Position numbers and translations under genes: made by a program
Part shown: in pieces, positions 34,551-43,602 of the stretch
Position numbering within the stretch: position 1 is the first letter of the stretch
Layout: every line of letters begins with the position of its first letter
The notes under the pieces: model-generated
What the model saw: only the letters and a program-made list of their open reading frames with translations
Databases searched by the model: none
What the model was told of the DNA's origin: nothing
From: Sphaerulina vaccinii
Lineage: Eukaryota > Ascomycota > Dothideomycetes > Mycosphaerellales > Mycosphaerellaceae
DNA: 64,000 bases
Direction: 5' to 3'
NCBI GenBank assembly: GCA_022570795.1
Contig: JAKUDP010000005.1
Span: forward strand, 248,001-312,000

Positions 34551-36791
34551 CTACACAAGGCCTCTACACTCTTCGTCATCTCTAATGGCATCGGAGATAT
34601 GCTCTTCAGCCACACCCAAGCGTACCCGTCCAACGCGATCTCCATGCCTGTTCTCCAAGCCAATGATGCCTGCTTCTGCCAGCTCCTGCGCTGCAACCCC
34701 AAGACCCAAGACGCGTGCAGCACGGTTCAGCTCCTTCTTTTGCATTGGTCGCCCACGCTTTTGGGGCGTCATGATTGAAGAGTCTGCCACCTCGACATCC
34801 TGCTGATCTGTGTCTGGAACGACAGCCAGCAAGTGGCTAGCAAGGTTCTTGTTCGTCGCCATGATGCTCATACGATGAGCTTCATCGACAACATCTGCAA
34901 GCGTGGACTCTGTAATTCCAGTTCGACGAAGTCTCGCAAGGAGAGCTGCGAGGAAGAGTTTACTTGCCATTGGCAATGATCTTAGATGTCCAGCCAGGGG
35001 CGTAAGAGTTGCCTCATTGATGGCGCGCTTTATGGTGGCGATAGTGACAATACCCTTTGTGGCAGTCTTTTGCTTCTTGCTCGGCGTGGTAGTCAGAGGC
35101 TGGTTCTCCTTCTCTGGCTGATCATTCTTTGCAACTTCTTGCTCTGCGAGCTCGACTGCGCGACGACATATATCAAGTGCACGTCTAGCATCGCCGGAAA
35201 CAGCAGCAACTTTTCGACTGGCGAATTGTATTGCGTCTGAATCTACTACGACCTGGCCGACGCCCTCAAGACGACTTTGTATGATTGTCATCAATTGTGT
35301 ATGCGTGTATCCAGGAAAGGTGATGCGTGTCAAGCCAAGTCTGCTTGAGATCTTGTTAGACAAAGTGCGCTCAGGCAGATCCATGGTGTTTGCGACAGCC
35401 AGGACGATGAGTCTGGAATGTCGAAGCTGTGGCCAGTTGAAGAAGTTGTACATTACGCCCTGATTGCGGGTCACAAGCTGATCCAGCTCATCCATTAACA
35501 CTACGCAAGGGACCCGACGCGGGCTGGGTGTTGTAAACTCTCGCTCGAGCAATTCCAGGGCATGTGTCGAACTGACCCGATCGCCTTTGAGAGCTTCCCA
35601 GAGCAGACTGTATGACTGGTGAGGTTCTGTGACCTTCATGCCATTGATCTCCACGAAGTAGAAGTCGTCCAGCATCTCCTCAGCGACTGCTGCCTGGAGA
35701 CTGCTTACTACTTCTCGCACTGTGGCTGTCTTGCCAGTACCAGGAGTCCCGGAGATATAGATACACGAACCTGTACCTGCTGAGATAGCCGTCTCCAGAT
35801 GTGAGTAGACCTCGGCAAATTCACTTTCTCTGCACGGCAGTGCGTGAGGCACTGCAGATACGTGTAGTGTTGATCTTGCGAGCTGATAAGGTGATGCCTG
35901 AGTCTGCGAAGGTGAAAGTACTCTCGTGCCCAGTGGAGTAAACTCAAGAGGTCTCTTGGTCACTATCTTGCGGCCTGTAGGTGTAAGAAACTTACGAGGT
36001 GTTGACTGTTTGGCTCGTGATGGTGTTGAAGCTGCGGAGGCCAACTTTCGCTTCTTTCGTGGAGTCTCAAGTCCGTCCTCGTCCTCGTCTTCAGCAACGA
36101 AGTCGTCCAGGGCCACGTCCTTGCTCGCGGCTTTGCGCTTTCGTGTCTTCACTGTTTGAGATTCCACAAGCTCGATCAGGCTGTCCAGGCGATCAGGGCC
36201 TGCGTACGTATCTTCCCATACGAACTCATTGGTGTAGGTGGTGGTGCGAGTATTGACGCCTCGCTTACAGACGAACACCTTGCCATGTGATTTGTTGTTG
36301 CGTGGAACCTTTCTAGCTGGGAACCGCTGGAGGAACTTCTCCTCTGAGTAGATCTGTGCTTTGCCGTTGATGCTTGCCAAAGGGTTACTGTCAAAATTGG
36401 TCGTGATGTAGAGCTCGTTCGACAAATGATCAGATCGCTTCTTCTTGGAATTTCTGATCTCTTTTTCAGAAGAGAACCACAGCATGCTCGCCCTTTTTTC
36501 CTTCACCAACTTGCCATCTTCGTCCTCGGTCTCGTCTTCGGAAAATTCGTAGAGCAACGCAACCCATGCTTCATTACTCGACGGAGCTTTGAGTAGTACT
36601 GCATCTCCAACTCGGCACTCAAAGGCTCCCATTCGGGCACCCTCGATATTTCGGCCCTCATCGCCGTATATCCATTCCCAGGGGTGGTCTTCAAGCCCAA
36701 GCTCATCATCGGAATCCTCTCGCAGCACACCTCCGCCGGACAAGAACCTTCTGGCTTGCTCCGCCTTGGTGTTTCTTCTTTTGGGCGGCAT
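34551..36791 (-). CDS. ORC1: Origin recognition complex subunit 1
   Basis: Largest ORC subunit. It binds replication origins and, with Cdc6, loads the MCM helicase in the nucleus. Single-exon frame, 746 residues, ATG start MPPKRRNTKAEQ. An N-terminal BAH domain spans about 60-210 (VGDAVLLKAPSSNEAWVALL; SNELYITTNFD), followed by a basic/acidic linker with KKRKLASAAS. The AAA+ domain begins near 310: ALPCRESEFAEVYSHLE, Walker A GTPGTGKTATV at about 347, Walker B VLMDELDQL at about 429, sensor 1 VLAVANTMDLPERTL, and sensor 2 GDARRALDICRRA. A winged-helix C-terminus completes the protein. This arrangement is diagnostic for Orc1. ACGCG sites upstream suggest G1/S regulation. Confidence 0.95.
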   Translation of the reverse strand: MPPKRRNTKAEQARRFLSGGGVLREDSDDELGLEDHPWEWIYGDEGRNIEGARMGAFECRVGDAVLLKAPSSNEAWVALLYEFSEDETEDEDGKLVKEKRASMLWFSSEKEIRNSKKKRSDHLSNELYITTNFDSNPLASINGKAQIYSEEKFLQRFPARKVPRNNKSHGKVFVCKRGVNTRTTTYTNEFVWEDTYAGPDRLDSLIELVESQTVKTRKRKAASKDVALDDFVAEDEDEDGLETPRKKRKLASAASTPSRAKQSTPRKFLTPTGRKIVTKRPLEFTPLGTRVLSPSQTQASPYQLARSTLHVSAVPHALPCRESEFAEVYSHLETAISAGTGSCIYISGTPGTGKTATVREVVSSLQAAVAEEMLDDFYFVEINGMKVTEPHQSYSLLWEALKGDRVSSTHALELLEREFTTPSPRRVPCVVLMDELDQLVTRNQGVMYNFFNWPQLRHSRLIVLAVANTMDLPERTLSNKISSRLGLTRITFPGYTHTQLMTIIQSRLEGVGQVVVDSDAIQFASRKVAAVSGDARRALDICRRAVELAEQEVAKNDQPEKENQPLTTTPSKKQKTATKGIVTIATIKRAINEATLTPLAGHLRSLPMASKLFLAALLARLRRTGITESTLADVVDEAHRMSIMATNKNLASHLLAVVPDTDQQDVEVADSSIMTPQKRGRPMQKKELNRAARVLGLGVAAQELAEAGIIGLENRHGDRVGRVRLGVAEEHISDAIRDDEECRGLV

Positions 36792-37651
36792 CTTGCTTTA
36801 GACGATGCGTGAAATGAGATTCCTCCACAGATGAGATGGGAGGAGACGCGATAGTGACGCGCTCCAGAAAGCTTCGACGCGAACCATGCAAGCCAAGACA
36901 CAGAACAGGCATGCAGAGCCGAAGGCGACATACTTCACACCCAACGTCGCCTGTCTGTTTCTTCTCTTCACCTACAACGTGATGATCTTCTCTGCATCAA
37001 TCGTTGTCATTGTACAGTCCGGCTCTCACCCGTGCAGATATTGTCGTCTCACAGGCTTCAGGCTCGCTTAGTGTACACGGTGATAGACTGACATGGAGGG
37101 AGCATGCCACAAGAACAACGAAAGACCTCGCGGCAGACAATGAGATGTCGGAGAGTTGTGTCTACCACCAAGAAGGGTGTTCGTAGATAAGCCAGGGCTC
37201 AGATAATGTCCGTCCAGACGGTGCCTTGCGATGAAGACATTGACGTTCGCCACGAGGCGGGGATCTGAGAAGGAAATGAACCCTTCTATTCTGCGGTAAG
37301 CGGAAAGTACAGCTGCTCCACCATTACTCAGAGGGACAAGGGCGGGCTTTAGCATTGTAGTGTGCATTTGATGATCATGGGAATAAGGAAGGCATGAGTC
37401 TTCAGGTGCAGAAGGTACGTCTTGGACTGCTGAAAGTGCTGAAAGTACGTGTCAAAGCTGGATGATCTTGTTTCATCCTCGCACTACCTAGTAGTCCCCG
37501 AGCCGAATTCGAGAGATCGATTTGAAGTTCAGGCCCACTAGCTTTTCGACTTCTCGATATCAAGTTCACATCAGCAAAACAAGAAGTCGACCTTGCCGAC
37601 CTTGAACAGCCCCGAGCTGCACGTGGTGCACCCAGCCGCCTTGCTGGCAGG
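36792..37651. promoter_or_regulatory. ORC1 promoter region with ACGCG cluster
   Basis: 860 bp between divergent ORC1 and the 841-residue gene. Three ACGCG cores lie 55-90 bp upstream of the ORC1 ATG, at 36846-36850, 36857-36861 and 36877-36881. This is the core of the MBF/MCB element that drives S-phase genes in yeasts. The remainder shows no recognised element. Confidence 0.5.
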
Positions 37652-40225
37652 ATGGAAGACTACGAACGGCAGAATTCGCGCGCCTGGGACGATGATCTGC
37701 AAGACGCGCCCAGCCCAGTGCGCGCCGGCGAGTTTACCTGGACAGAGCAGGTTGTCCCAACTCCCTCTCCTACACCCTCTCACCAGCAGCGGACCGTGGT
37801 CAGCTCGACAAGGGCGGCACGTCGGACTGGGCCAGCGCCGCCGTCTAGGCCCCAGACCCGACTGGCACGATTGCCGCGACCAGATCCTGCGAACACCGAT
37901 TCGCGTAGCAGAAGCGATGCCAGAGGACCAGCAGCACCCCCTCCACCACGGCCACTGTCGACGCGAGGTCATGGTCACGCCGTCGGTCCGTCGCAGCAGA
38001 TCCCGTATGGAGTGCCACTGGAAGCAGACATCGACCAGCCTATGCCACAGGCTCCCTTGCCGCAGCGTCCTGGTCCTCGTCCTTCAGTCATCGGTCAAAG
38101 CCGTTCTCCTCTTCCACCTCTAGCTTCGGCACCACCTCGATCTCAGAGGCCGTGGCAGTCTTCACGCGGCCTTCCACTTAGAGGACCGGAGCCATCTAAG
38201 GTCCGACGGATCGAGACAACCCGAGAGAATGCGGGAATGAGAGCTTGGCGAGCTCACCAAACAGCGACGCTTACTGTAGATGTGCCTCCAGCTACTGCAG
38301 GTCATATTCGCGAACATCTGGCGAGTCTCGCAGAAGAACAAGGCTGCTACCTGGAAGTAGCGAGGACTGGTAGCTTGGGCCTCTGGGGCGAATTGAACAA
38401 TGCGCGTGAAGCAAAGAGACGCATCAATCTGGCCCTTGGTGACGAACGCGGACAAAGCAAAGCCGGGTTTGCCAGACTTCACTCGTTGACACCAGTCTTG
38501 AAGAAACGTGCCGAGCAACGTTTCAGGAATGCCGTGAAGAAGAGTCGCTATCGCCAGATTCCACCATTCGGCACAGCTTTCGATGTGATCGGCATTTTCC
38601 ACTGGCCATCGAAGGAGTACAGGCCTGAAGACGTCCTTGGCCCAAGCTACGAGGCACTCGACCCGGTCCGCATGGACTGCGAGTGCTACATCAATTACCA
38701 CTCTGCAACCAACTCGTTCGAAGTCCTGGGAACTTTAGTGGGAGTGCAGACAGCTTTGTTGCGTATTCGCAAAGCCTGCTTCCAGCTGACTGCACAGTCT
38801 CTCAACCCAGTAAGACTCTCTCTGACACACTGGCGTTCGTCGGTAGCCCATTCGCATGTTTGTTTGGAGGGATACCCAGGACCGCGTGTGATCGCGCCAT
38901 TGAGCAAGGACCTTGGCTATGTCAACCAGTCTCCTCGTGGCGATTTCGAAGTCGAGGACGCGAAAGAGCTGGAAGATGCTGTCCAGAGCTCCACACTAAA
39001 TGTCGAGAGAGTCAAGGTGACTCTTGCAAATGTTCTCCAGAAAGTGCACTACTACACAGGTGCTATCACTATGGTGATACGGCTTGGCACATCTCTGCTT
39101 GACCAGTACATGCCTCCACAAGATGAACTGTACGAGCTTGAAGAGTACGAGAACATGACCAAAGAATCGCAATTCAGGGGAGAGGTTACCGACGAGTAAG
39201 TAAGATGCGCTCAGTTCTAGGCAACACGCTAATGTGGCTCCAGACTTGGTGATGTTATTGACCCAAAGGTCGATGTACTCGCCACCACTCAGTCGGCGGA
39301 CAAGCTGCTGAAGCCACAAGATGCGATGGACGATGATCTCAAAGATGTGCAGCCGACGTTCGCTGCATTCTTCCAGTTTGAGGATCGAATTGGAGACCTA
39401 TGTCTCCTGAAGTCATGGCATTTGGATGAAGATGCTCAAGGCAACGCAAATCAGCTCGTGGAAGAGAAAGATCGTTGGTCACGCCTCGATCGTGACACTG
39501 GAAAGGCGAGTCACCTGGTCGACATGGCGCTAACTGACCTACACACTGGTAACGCCTGGCAGTTCGATGTCACCGCCACACGCGCGGTTGACGAGGATAA
39601 GATCGACGAGGTCTATACAAACTTCGCCAAGCGTGTAAAGATGGATCCTGGACTTGCACTCAAGTTTGGCAACGAGTGTTCAGGTTTCGTGAGGTGGGCC
39701 CAGGTCATACCGTTGAAAACGATGCGTCAGGAGGTGCACTATCGCTACAACATCCGGAAGACGGACTATGTCCTGGATCTTGTGCGCTTCCAGAATAAAG
39801 ACTTCCCGGCAGGTCAATCCTCGGTTAGGCATCTGGAGCCAAAGACATTCGAGAGTTGCTGGGGTCTTAGTGTCTCCAGAGCAGACTGGAGTACCATGTT
39901 CTCAAAGAACGAGCGTCTCCCGATTGGAACGCCCGCCGACTGGCAAGACGACATGGAGACGTGGTTTCCACAATTCGGCTACAATACTGCTGATGGCACT
40001 GACGGCTTCTTGCAGCTCGTTGACAAGCTCGAGCAGATTGAGAAGCTCTTCCAAGCAAAGCCTGAGCAGAGCTCGACCAGTCAGATATCAATGTCTGCTG
40101 ACTCGAAGAAGGCTGGCAAGATGCCGGTCATGCAGAGTCCTTCAATTTCTGGTCACGGCCCAGCAGTATCAGGTGCTGGCAACGATTTGAACGTTGACTC
40201 GAGCGGTGACGAGTTCTACAATTGA
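37652..40225 (+). CDS. Uncharacterised 841-residue protein
   Basis: Two exons, 37652-39195 and 39244-40225, joined GA/A (Glu) across a 48-bp intron (GTAAGT...CAG). Start MEDYERQNSRAWDDD. No family recognised. Residues 1-185 are disordered and Pro/Arg/Ser-rich. From about 190 the protein looks folded. A segment TATLTVDVPPATAGHIREHL with LEVARTGSLGLWGELNNAREAKRRI has the length and pattern of a KH-like alpha/beta unit. Later come GTAFDVIGIFHWPSKEYRPED, CECYINYHSATNSFEVLGTLVG, FEDRIGDLCLLKSWHLDED, AWQFDVTATRAVDEDKID and VHYRYNIRKTDYVLDLVRF, alternating strands and helices. The C-terminal 80 residues are Ser-rich. Repeated alpha/beta motifs hint at a nucleic-acid-binding or protein-interaction role, but this is only an impression. 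Confidence 0.75.
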
Positions 40226-40401
40226 TCAGCGTGTCCTCATATGATGGCGAAGAGTGCAACACATGTCCAAGAATACAGAATGGTACAGCGCGAGAAGATT
40301 GTGGTAGACAGAAGCCGTAAGCAACATGCAGACATGTTGATATAGTGTTTACTTTACTTGTACCAGTTCTCTGTCAAACCAGACTTGATTTGGGGCATTT
40401 C

Positions 40402-40995
40402 CTATTCTGCCGCCCGTCTTGCCGGGAAATACTGAAGACTTCCTGGGAAAATGCTAACAGTCCCTTGCCTTCCATCTACAGTCCTATTCGTGAGCGGCGG
40501 AGTGCCATTTCTACCAGCGGCCATATCGCCTCCGCGTGGGGCCCAGATTGAAGCCTCAAGTGGAACATTCCGCGTTGGCCTTGCTGCTGGGTCACGGTTC
40601 TCATCGTTGCCACGAGCTCTATTGAGATTTGCCGCATTTGGACGTGGAATAGGTGAAGCCCGAACTGGCTGCGCAGCTGTTATCTCCATGCCATCCAAAG
40701 TGTCTGCTCGAGCTTGCATTAGCTGCTGCGCAGTCTGTTGTGATCCGAATTCTGCCACGGCTGGCTGGGCGAAAAGTGAAGCCTGAGGTCTCTGACGAGC
40801 AGCGGCCCCACGTATATTGAAGTCTGTAGATATCGCGGCTTGCATTGGCTGATGAGGAGTTTGTTGTGCACCACCACTTGTTGCTACTGGCATTGTGGGA
40901 AGTGTAGCTTGCGTCTGCTGTTGGTGGATCTGGTAGGAATAGCGTCGGATTGGTGCTGATGTGTTCGCAGAGATGCCTGTATCTGCCTTCCTACA
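40402..40995 (-). CDS. Open frame in phase with and directly after the GLE1 stop
   Basis: From the codon after the GLE1 TAG the same frame stays open for 197 codons to a TAG at 40402. It contains an ATG at 40893 (MPVATSGGAQQTP). The product is Gln/Ala/Pro-rich and disordered, with two similar segments (QQTPHQPMQAA and QQTAQQLMQARA). Three readings are possible: a separate small gene; a C-terminal extension of GLE1 by stop read-through; or an extra 102-bp intron, 41031-40930 (donor GTCAAG, acceptor CCAG, phase 0), that removes the stop and yields a 725-residue GLE1. I cannot choose from sequence. Confidence 0.4.
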   Translation of the reverse strand, partial: CRKADTGISANTSAPIRRYSYQIHQQQTQATLPTMPVATSGGAQQTPHQPMQAAISTDFNIRGAAARQRPQASLFAQPAVAEFGSQQTAQQLMQARADTLDGMEITAAQPVRASPIPRPNAANLNRARGNDENRDPAARPTRNVPLEASIWAPRGGDMAAGRNGTPPLTNRTVDGRQGTVSIFPGSLQYFPARRAAE

Positions 40996-42739
40996 CTATA
41001 GTCGGAGATTCAACTGCTCTGAGAACTTGACATGCATCTTCTGCAGTGTGATCTTTTGCTGCTCATGTCCCGCTTTGTGAGGCTCCTTGGGATACTCCAC
41101 AACTCCGAGTCTGATCGCAGCCAGCGCGTTGTTGCCATAAAATTTGATGAATCGAGGCATGAACAGTGGGTCGAGCATGCCTTGTGCAGTCACGTAGTGG
41201 AGCGCCATTCGTTGCTCCATCGGTGTTGTGAGTATGCGTGACAGTGCTTCCCAATAGAGCCGGTTTGGAAAAGGATTCTCGTTCTGAGATCTTGAGAAGT
41301 CACGAAGCGTGATCGCAGCGTATCCACGCGACATCGCTCGCACAGCATCGTGCCACATCGTCTTGTTCGAGTATACCTCAGGCTTGAAGCCAAGTGCAAG
41401 TCTGCCGTCTGGCGTGAGCTCGTTGAATTGGAGGCCAAATATCGTTGCGTGCGCTTTGTGGAACTTTGCCCAGAACATGTCTGACATAAAGTGCCCCTGC
41501 GGCTTGAACTCTGGCTTGGAGAACAGCGTAGCTGTCAATATGCCGATTGGCTCTGCACGCTCCGGGTCTACAGTAACCTCGTATGCCAACTGCTTGACGA
41601 TGATCTTGACAGTATGGTTGACCATGTACAGGAACACCTTAGGCACTGGGAAGGATGCGACTGGCTGCAATCGATAGAGATTGATGTCTGCAGTCTCGCT
41701 GGGACAGCACGAGGTCGACCACTTCCAGTGTTCCACAATGGCATTCATCTGATGCGAAGAACATTAGCAATTGCATATAGTGAATTCGACGATGTGGATG
41801 GCTTACCCTCTTCCGATTTCCGGGAGTGTCGTTCTTCGCGAGTTGGCCCACAGCAAGTTTGACATGCCGTGCATGATCCTTGATCTCCTCATAAATCTGC
41901 CGATCCATGTTCTTGATCTGCATGATCTCTTTACGCAGTGCTTTGCATTGCGCATGGAGCTGGAGGTACGCATTATGCACCTGTGTACGCTGTTCCTGCG
42001 TTGTCCCGAGTCCTGGGGGTATGTTAGTCGATAAAGCCTGCGCGGTGACTCCTTGAACAGTCTGTTGCGGTCTATTGGCTGCCTGCGTCGCCTCCTGCTG
42101 TTGACGCTCGCGTTCCTGCTGCTGTTGCTGCTGTCGCTGTTGACTTTCTGCCTGCTGTCTTGCGGTGGCCTGCTGTGCTGCCTCATGCTGTGCTCGCCTT
42201 TCCGCCGCAATTCTCTCCGATTCTGCTTTTCGCCGGGCTTCATCCTGTGCTGCTTCCTCCTCTTGTCGTTTCCTAGCAGCATCTCGCTCTTGCTGCTGTC
42301 TTTCTTGTTCTCTACGACGTGCAATTTCCTTCTGCCGGGCCTCCTCAATTCGTTTGACCTCGGCTTCTTTGGCCTCTTCGAGCTTTCGGCGTTCTTCTGC
42401 CAATCTGCGTGCTTGGGCTGCTTCTCTCTGTATTCGTTGGCGCTCTAATTCCAGCTGGAATGTTTCGTAGGTATGCTCAGCTGATTTCCGGACAGCCTCG
42501 TGCTGCCGTAGGGCTCGTTCCAGCGCCTCAACGTGGAGCTGCTGCTGTTGTAGAGCCTCCTCGTCCAACTTCTTCTTGAACGTTCGGTCGCTGTCTGTCA
42601 ACAGACGAGACAAGTCATCCATCAATTGTGACGAGGCTTCGTGATGACTGTTCCTATTTGACCGAGAAACTCCATTCGTGCGCTGCGTTGATGGACTCGC
42701 ACGCAGCCGGTCCGGCGGCTGTCTGTAGGGTGGACTCAT
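40996..42739 (-). CDS. GLE1: mRNA export factor Gle1
   Basis: Nuclear pore-associated factor which, with inositol hexakisphosphate, activates the DEAD-box ATPase Dbp5 at the cytoplasmic face during mRNA export. Two exons: 42739-41807 and 41748-40996, phase-0 junction NRKR/MNAIVEHW, 59-bp intron with a GCTAAT branch site, 561 residues (yeast 538). Residues about 70-215 are a long charged Glu/Arg/Gln coiled coil, as in all Gle1 proteins. The C-terminal HEAT-like domain carries FPVPKVFLYMVNHTVKIIVKQ, LTPDGRLALGFKPEV, AMSRGYAAITLRDFS and PNRLYWEALSRIL. The start MSPPYRQPPDR overlaps the stop of an upstream small gene. A copy of this start region lies at 49.1 kb. Confidence 0.9.
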
Positions 42740-42764
42740 GTTGTGTATGTCTGTGTTGTGGCTT
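42709..42764. repeat. GLE1 start-region repeat, copy A
   Basis: Spans the end of the small gene and the first codons of GLE1 (MSPPYRQPPDR). It is nearly identical to 49129-49184. Confidence 0.8.
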
Positions 42765-43455
42765 CAGTTGGATTAGAGTCATCTTTGTCATGTGAGCTTT
42801 GAGGCTCTGCGGCCTTTGCCGTCTTCCGCTTCTTCTTAGCAGGGGCAGGCTTAACTGCCTCTTCTACTTTCGAGCACACTTGTTAGTTGATAATCCTACG
42901 ACGTGTTAAACGATCGTGGTGAGCGGTTAACCTGCGACATGTGTTGAACATGCGCCGTGTTGATAAGTGCGTAGGGTAAAGAAAACGTGGATGAAGGATA
43001 TACCTTCGGCCAATCGTTTGACTGCTGCCTCCTGCTTTTCTATGTGTGGACCTTTTGTTCTCGCTGGGTCGTTACGGCACTCGATGCCGGCAGACAGCGG
43101 TGTTATGGAGTCTGGCGACCAGACAACAGCAACTTCTTCTGTTGCGAGCGAGAGGAGGTGCTGAGGTGGTGGAGGCGGCTCCCATCCACTGAGACCAGGA
43201 TCGGCCTCCTCGTCTAGTTCTATAGGGAATTGCGGATTATCCCTTGCTGTAAAAGTGCCTTCACTCGTGGTCCAGATCAAATGAGTCTCGATATGTGAAC
43301 TAGACCATCATTAGCAGTGCTTCTCATATGTATCTCTCCTTGAAGGAACACTAACGTGATGGGCGCCATGGCATGGACTCTTCAAAGTAGCCATCTCGCC
43401 GGCGAAGTTTTGCTGGATGGGGTAATTCGCTACCATCTGGGAAGGCACGATACAT
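42736..43455 (-). CDS. Small basic-tailed protein overlapping the GLE1 start
   Basis: Proposed three-exon gene: 43455-43352, 43299-43004 and 42878-42736, 180 residues. Junctions are TA/T (Tyr) and G/TG (Val). Introns are 52 and 125 bp with TAG and AAG acceptors. The first donor (GTGTTC) is weak, and a better GTTAGT four bases upstream breaks the frame, so this model is tentative. The middle reads HIETHLIWTTSEGTF, NPQFPIELDEEADPGLSGW and EEVAVVWSPDSITPLS; the tail has the NLS-like PAPAKKKRKTAKAA. The TGA shares bases with the GLE1 ATG (ATGA). No family recognised. A nuclear protein is inferred from the tail. Confidence 0.45.
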
Positions 43456-43602
43456 GTCAATGTCAATGGCAGGCACGCACTTCAGTTTCTACATCCTATG
43501 TTTGATAAGTCGCAGAGACCTATGCAACACATCTACAGCCCACTATCATGTCTTAAAGAACATCATATGCTGCCTCTAGCGTCCTCTCGCTTCCCAAGAC
43601 TG

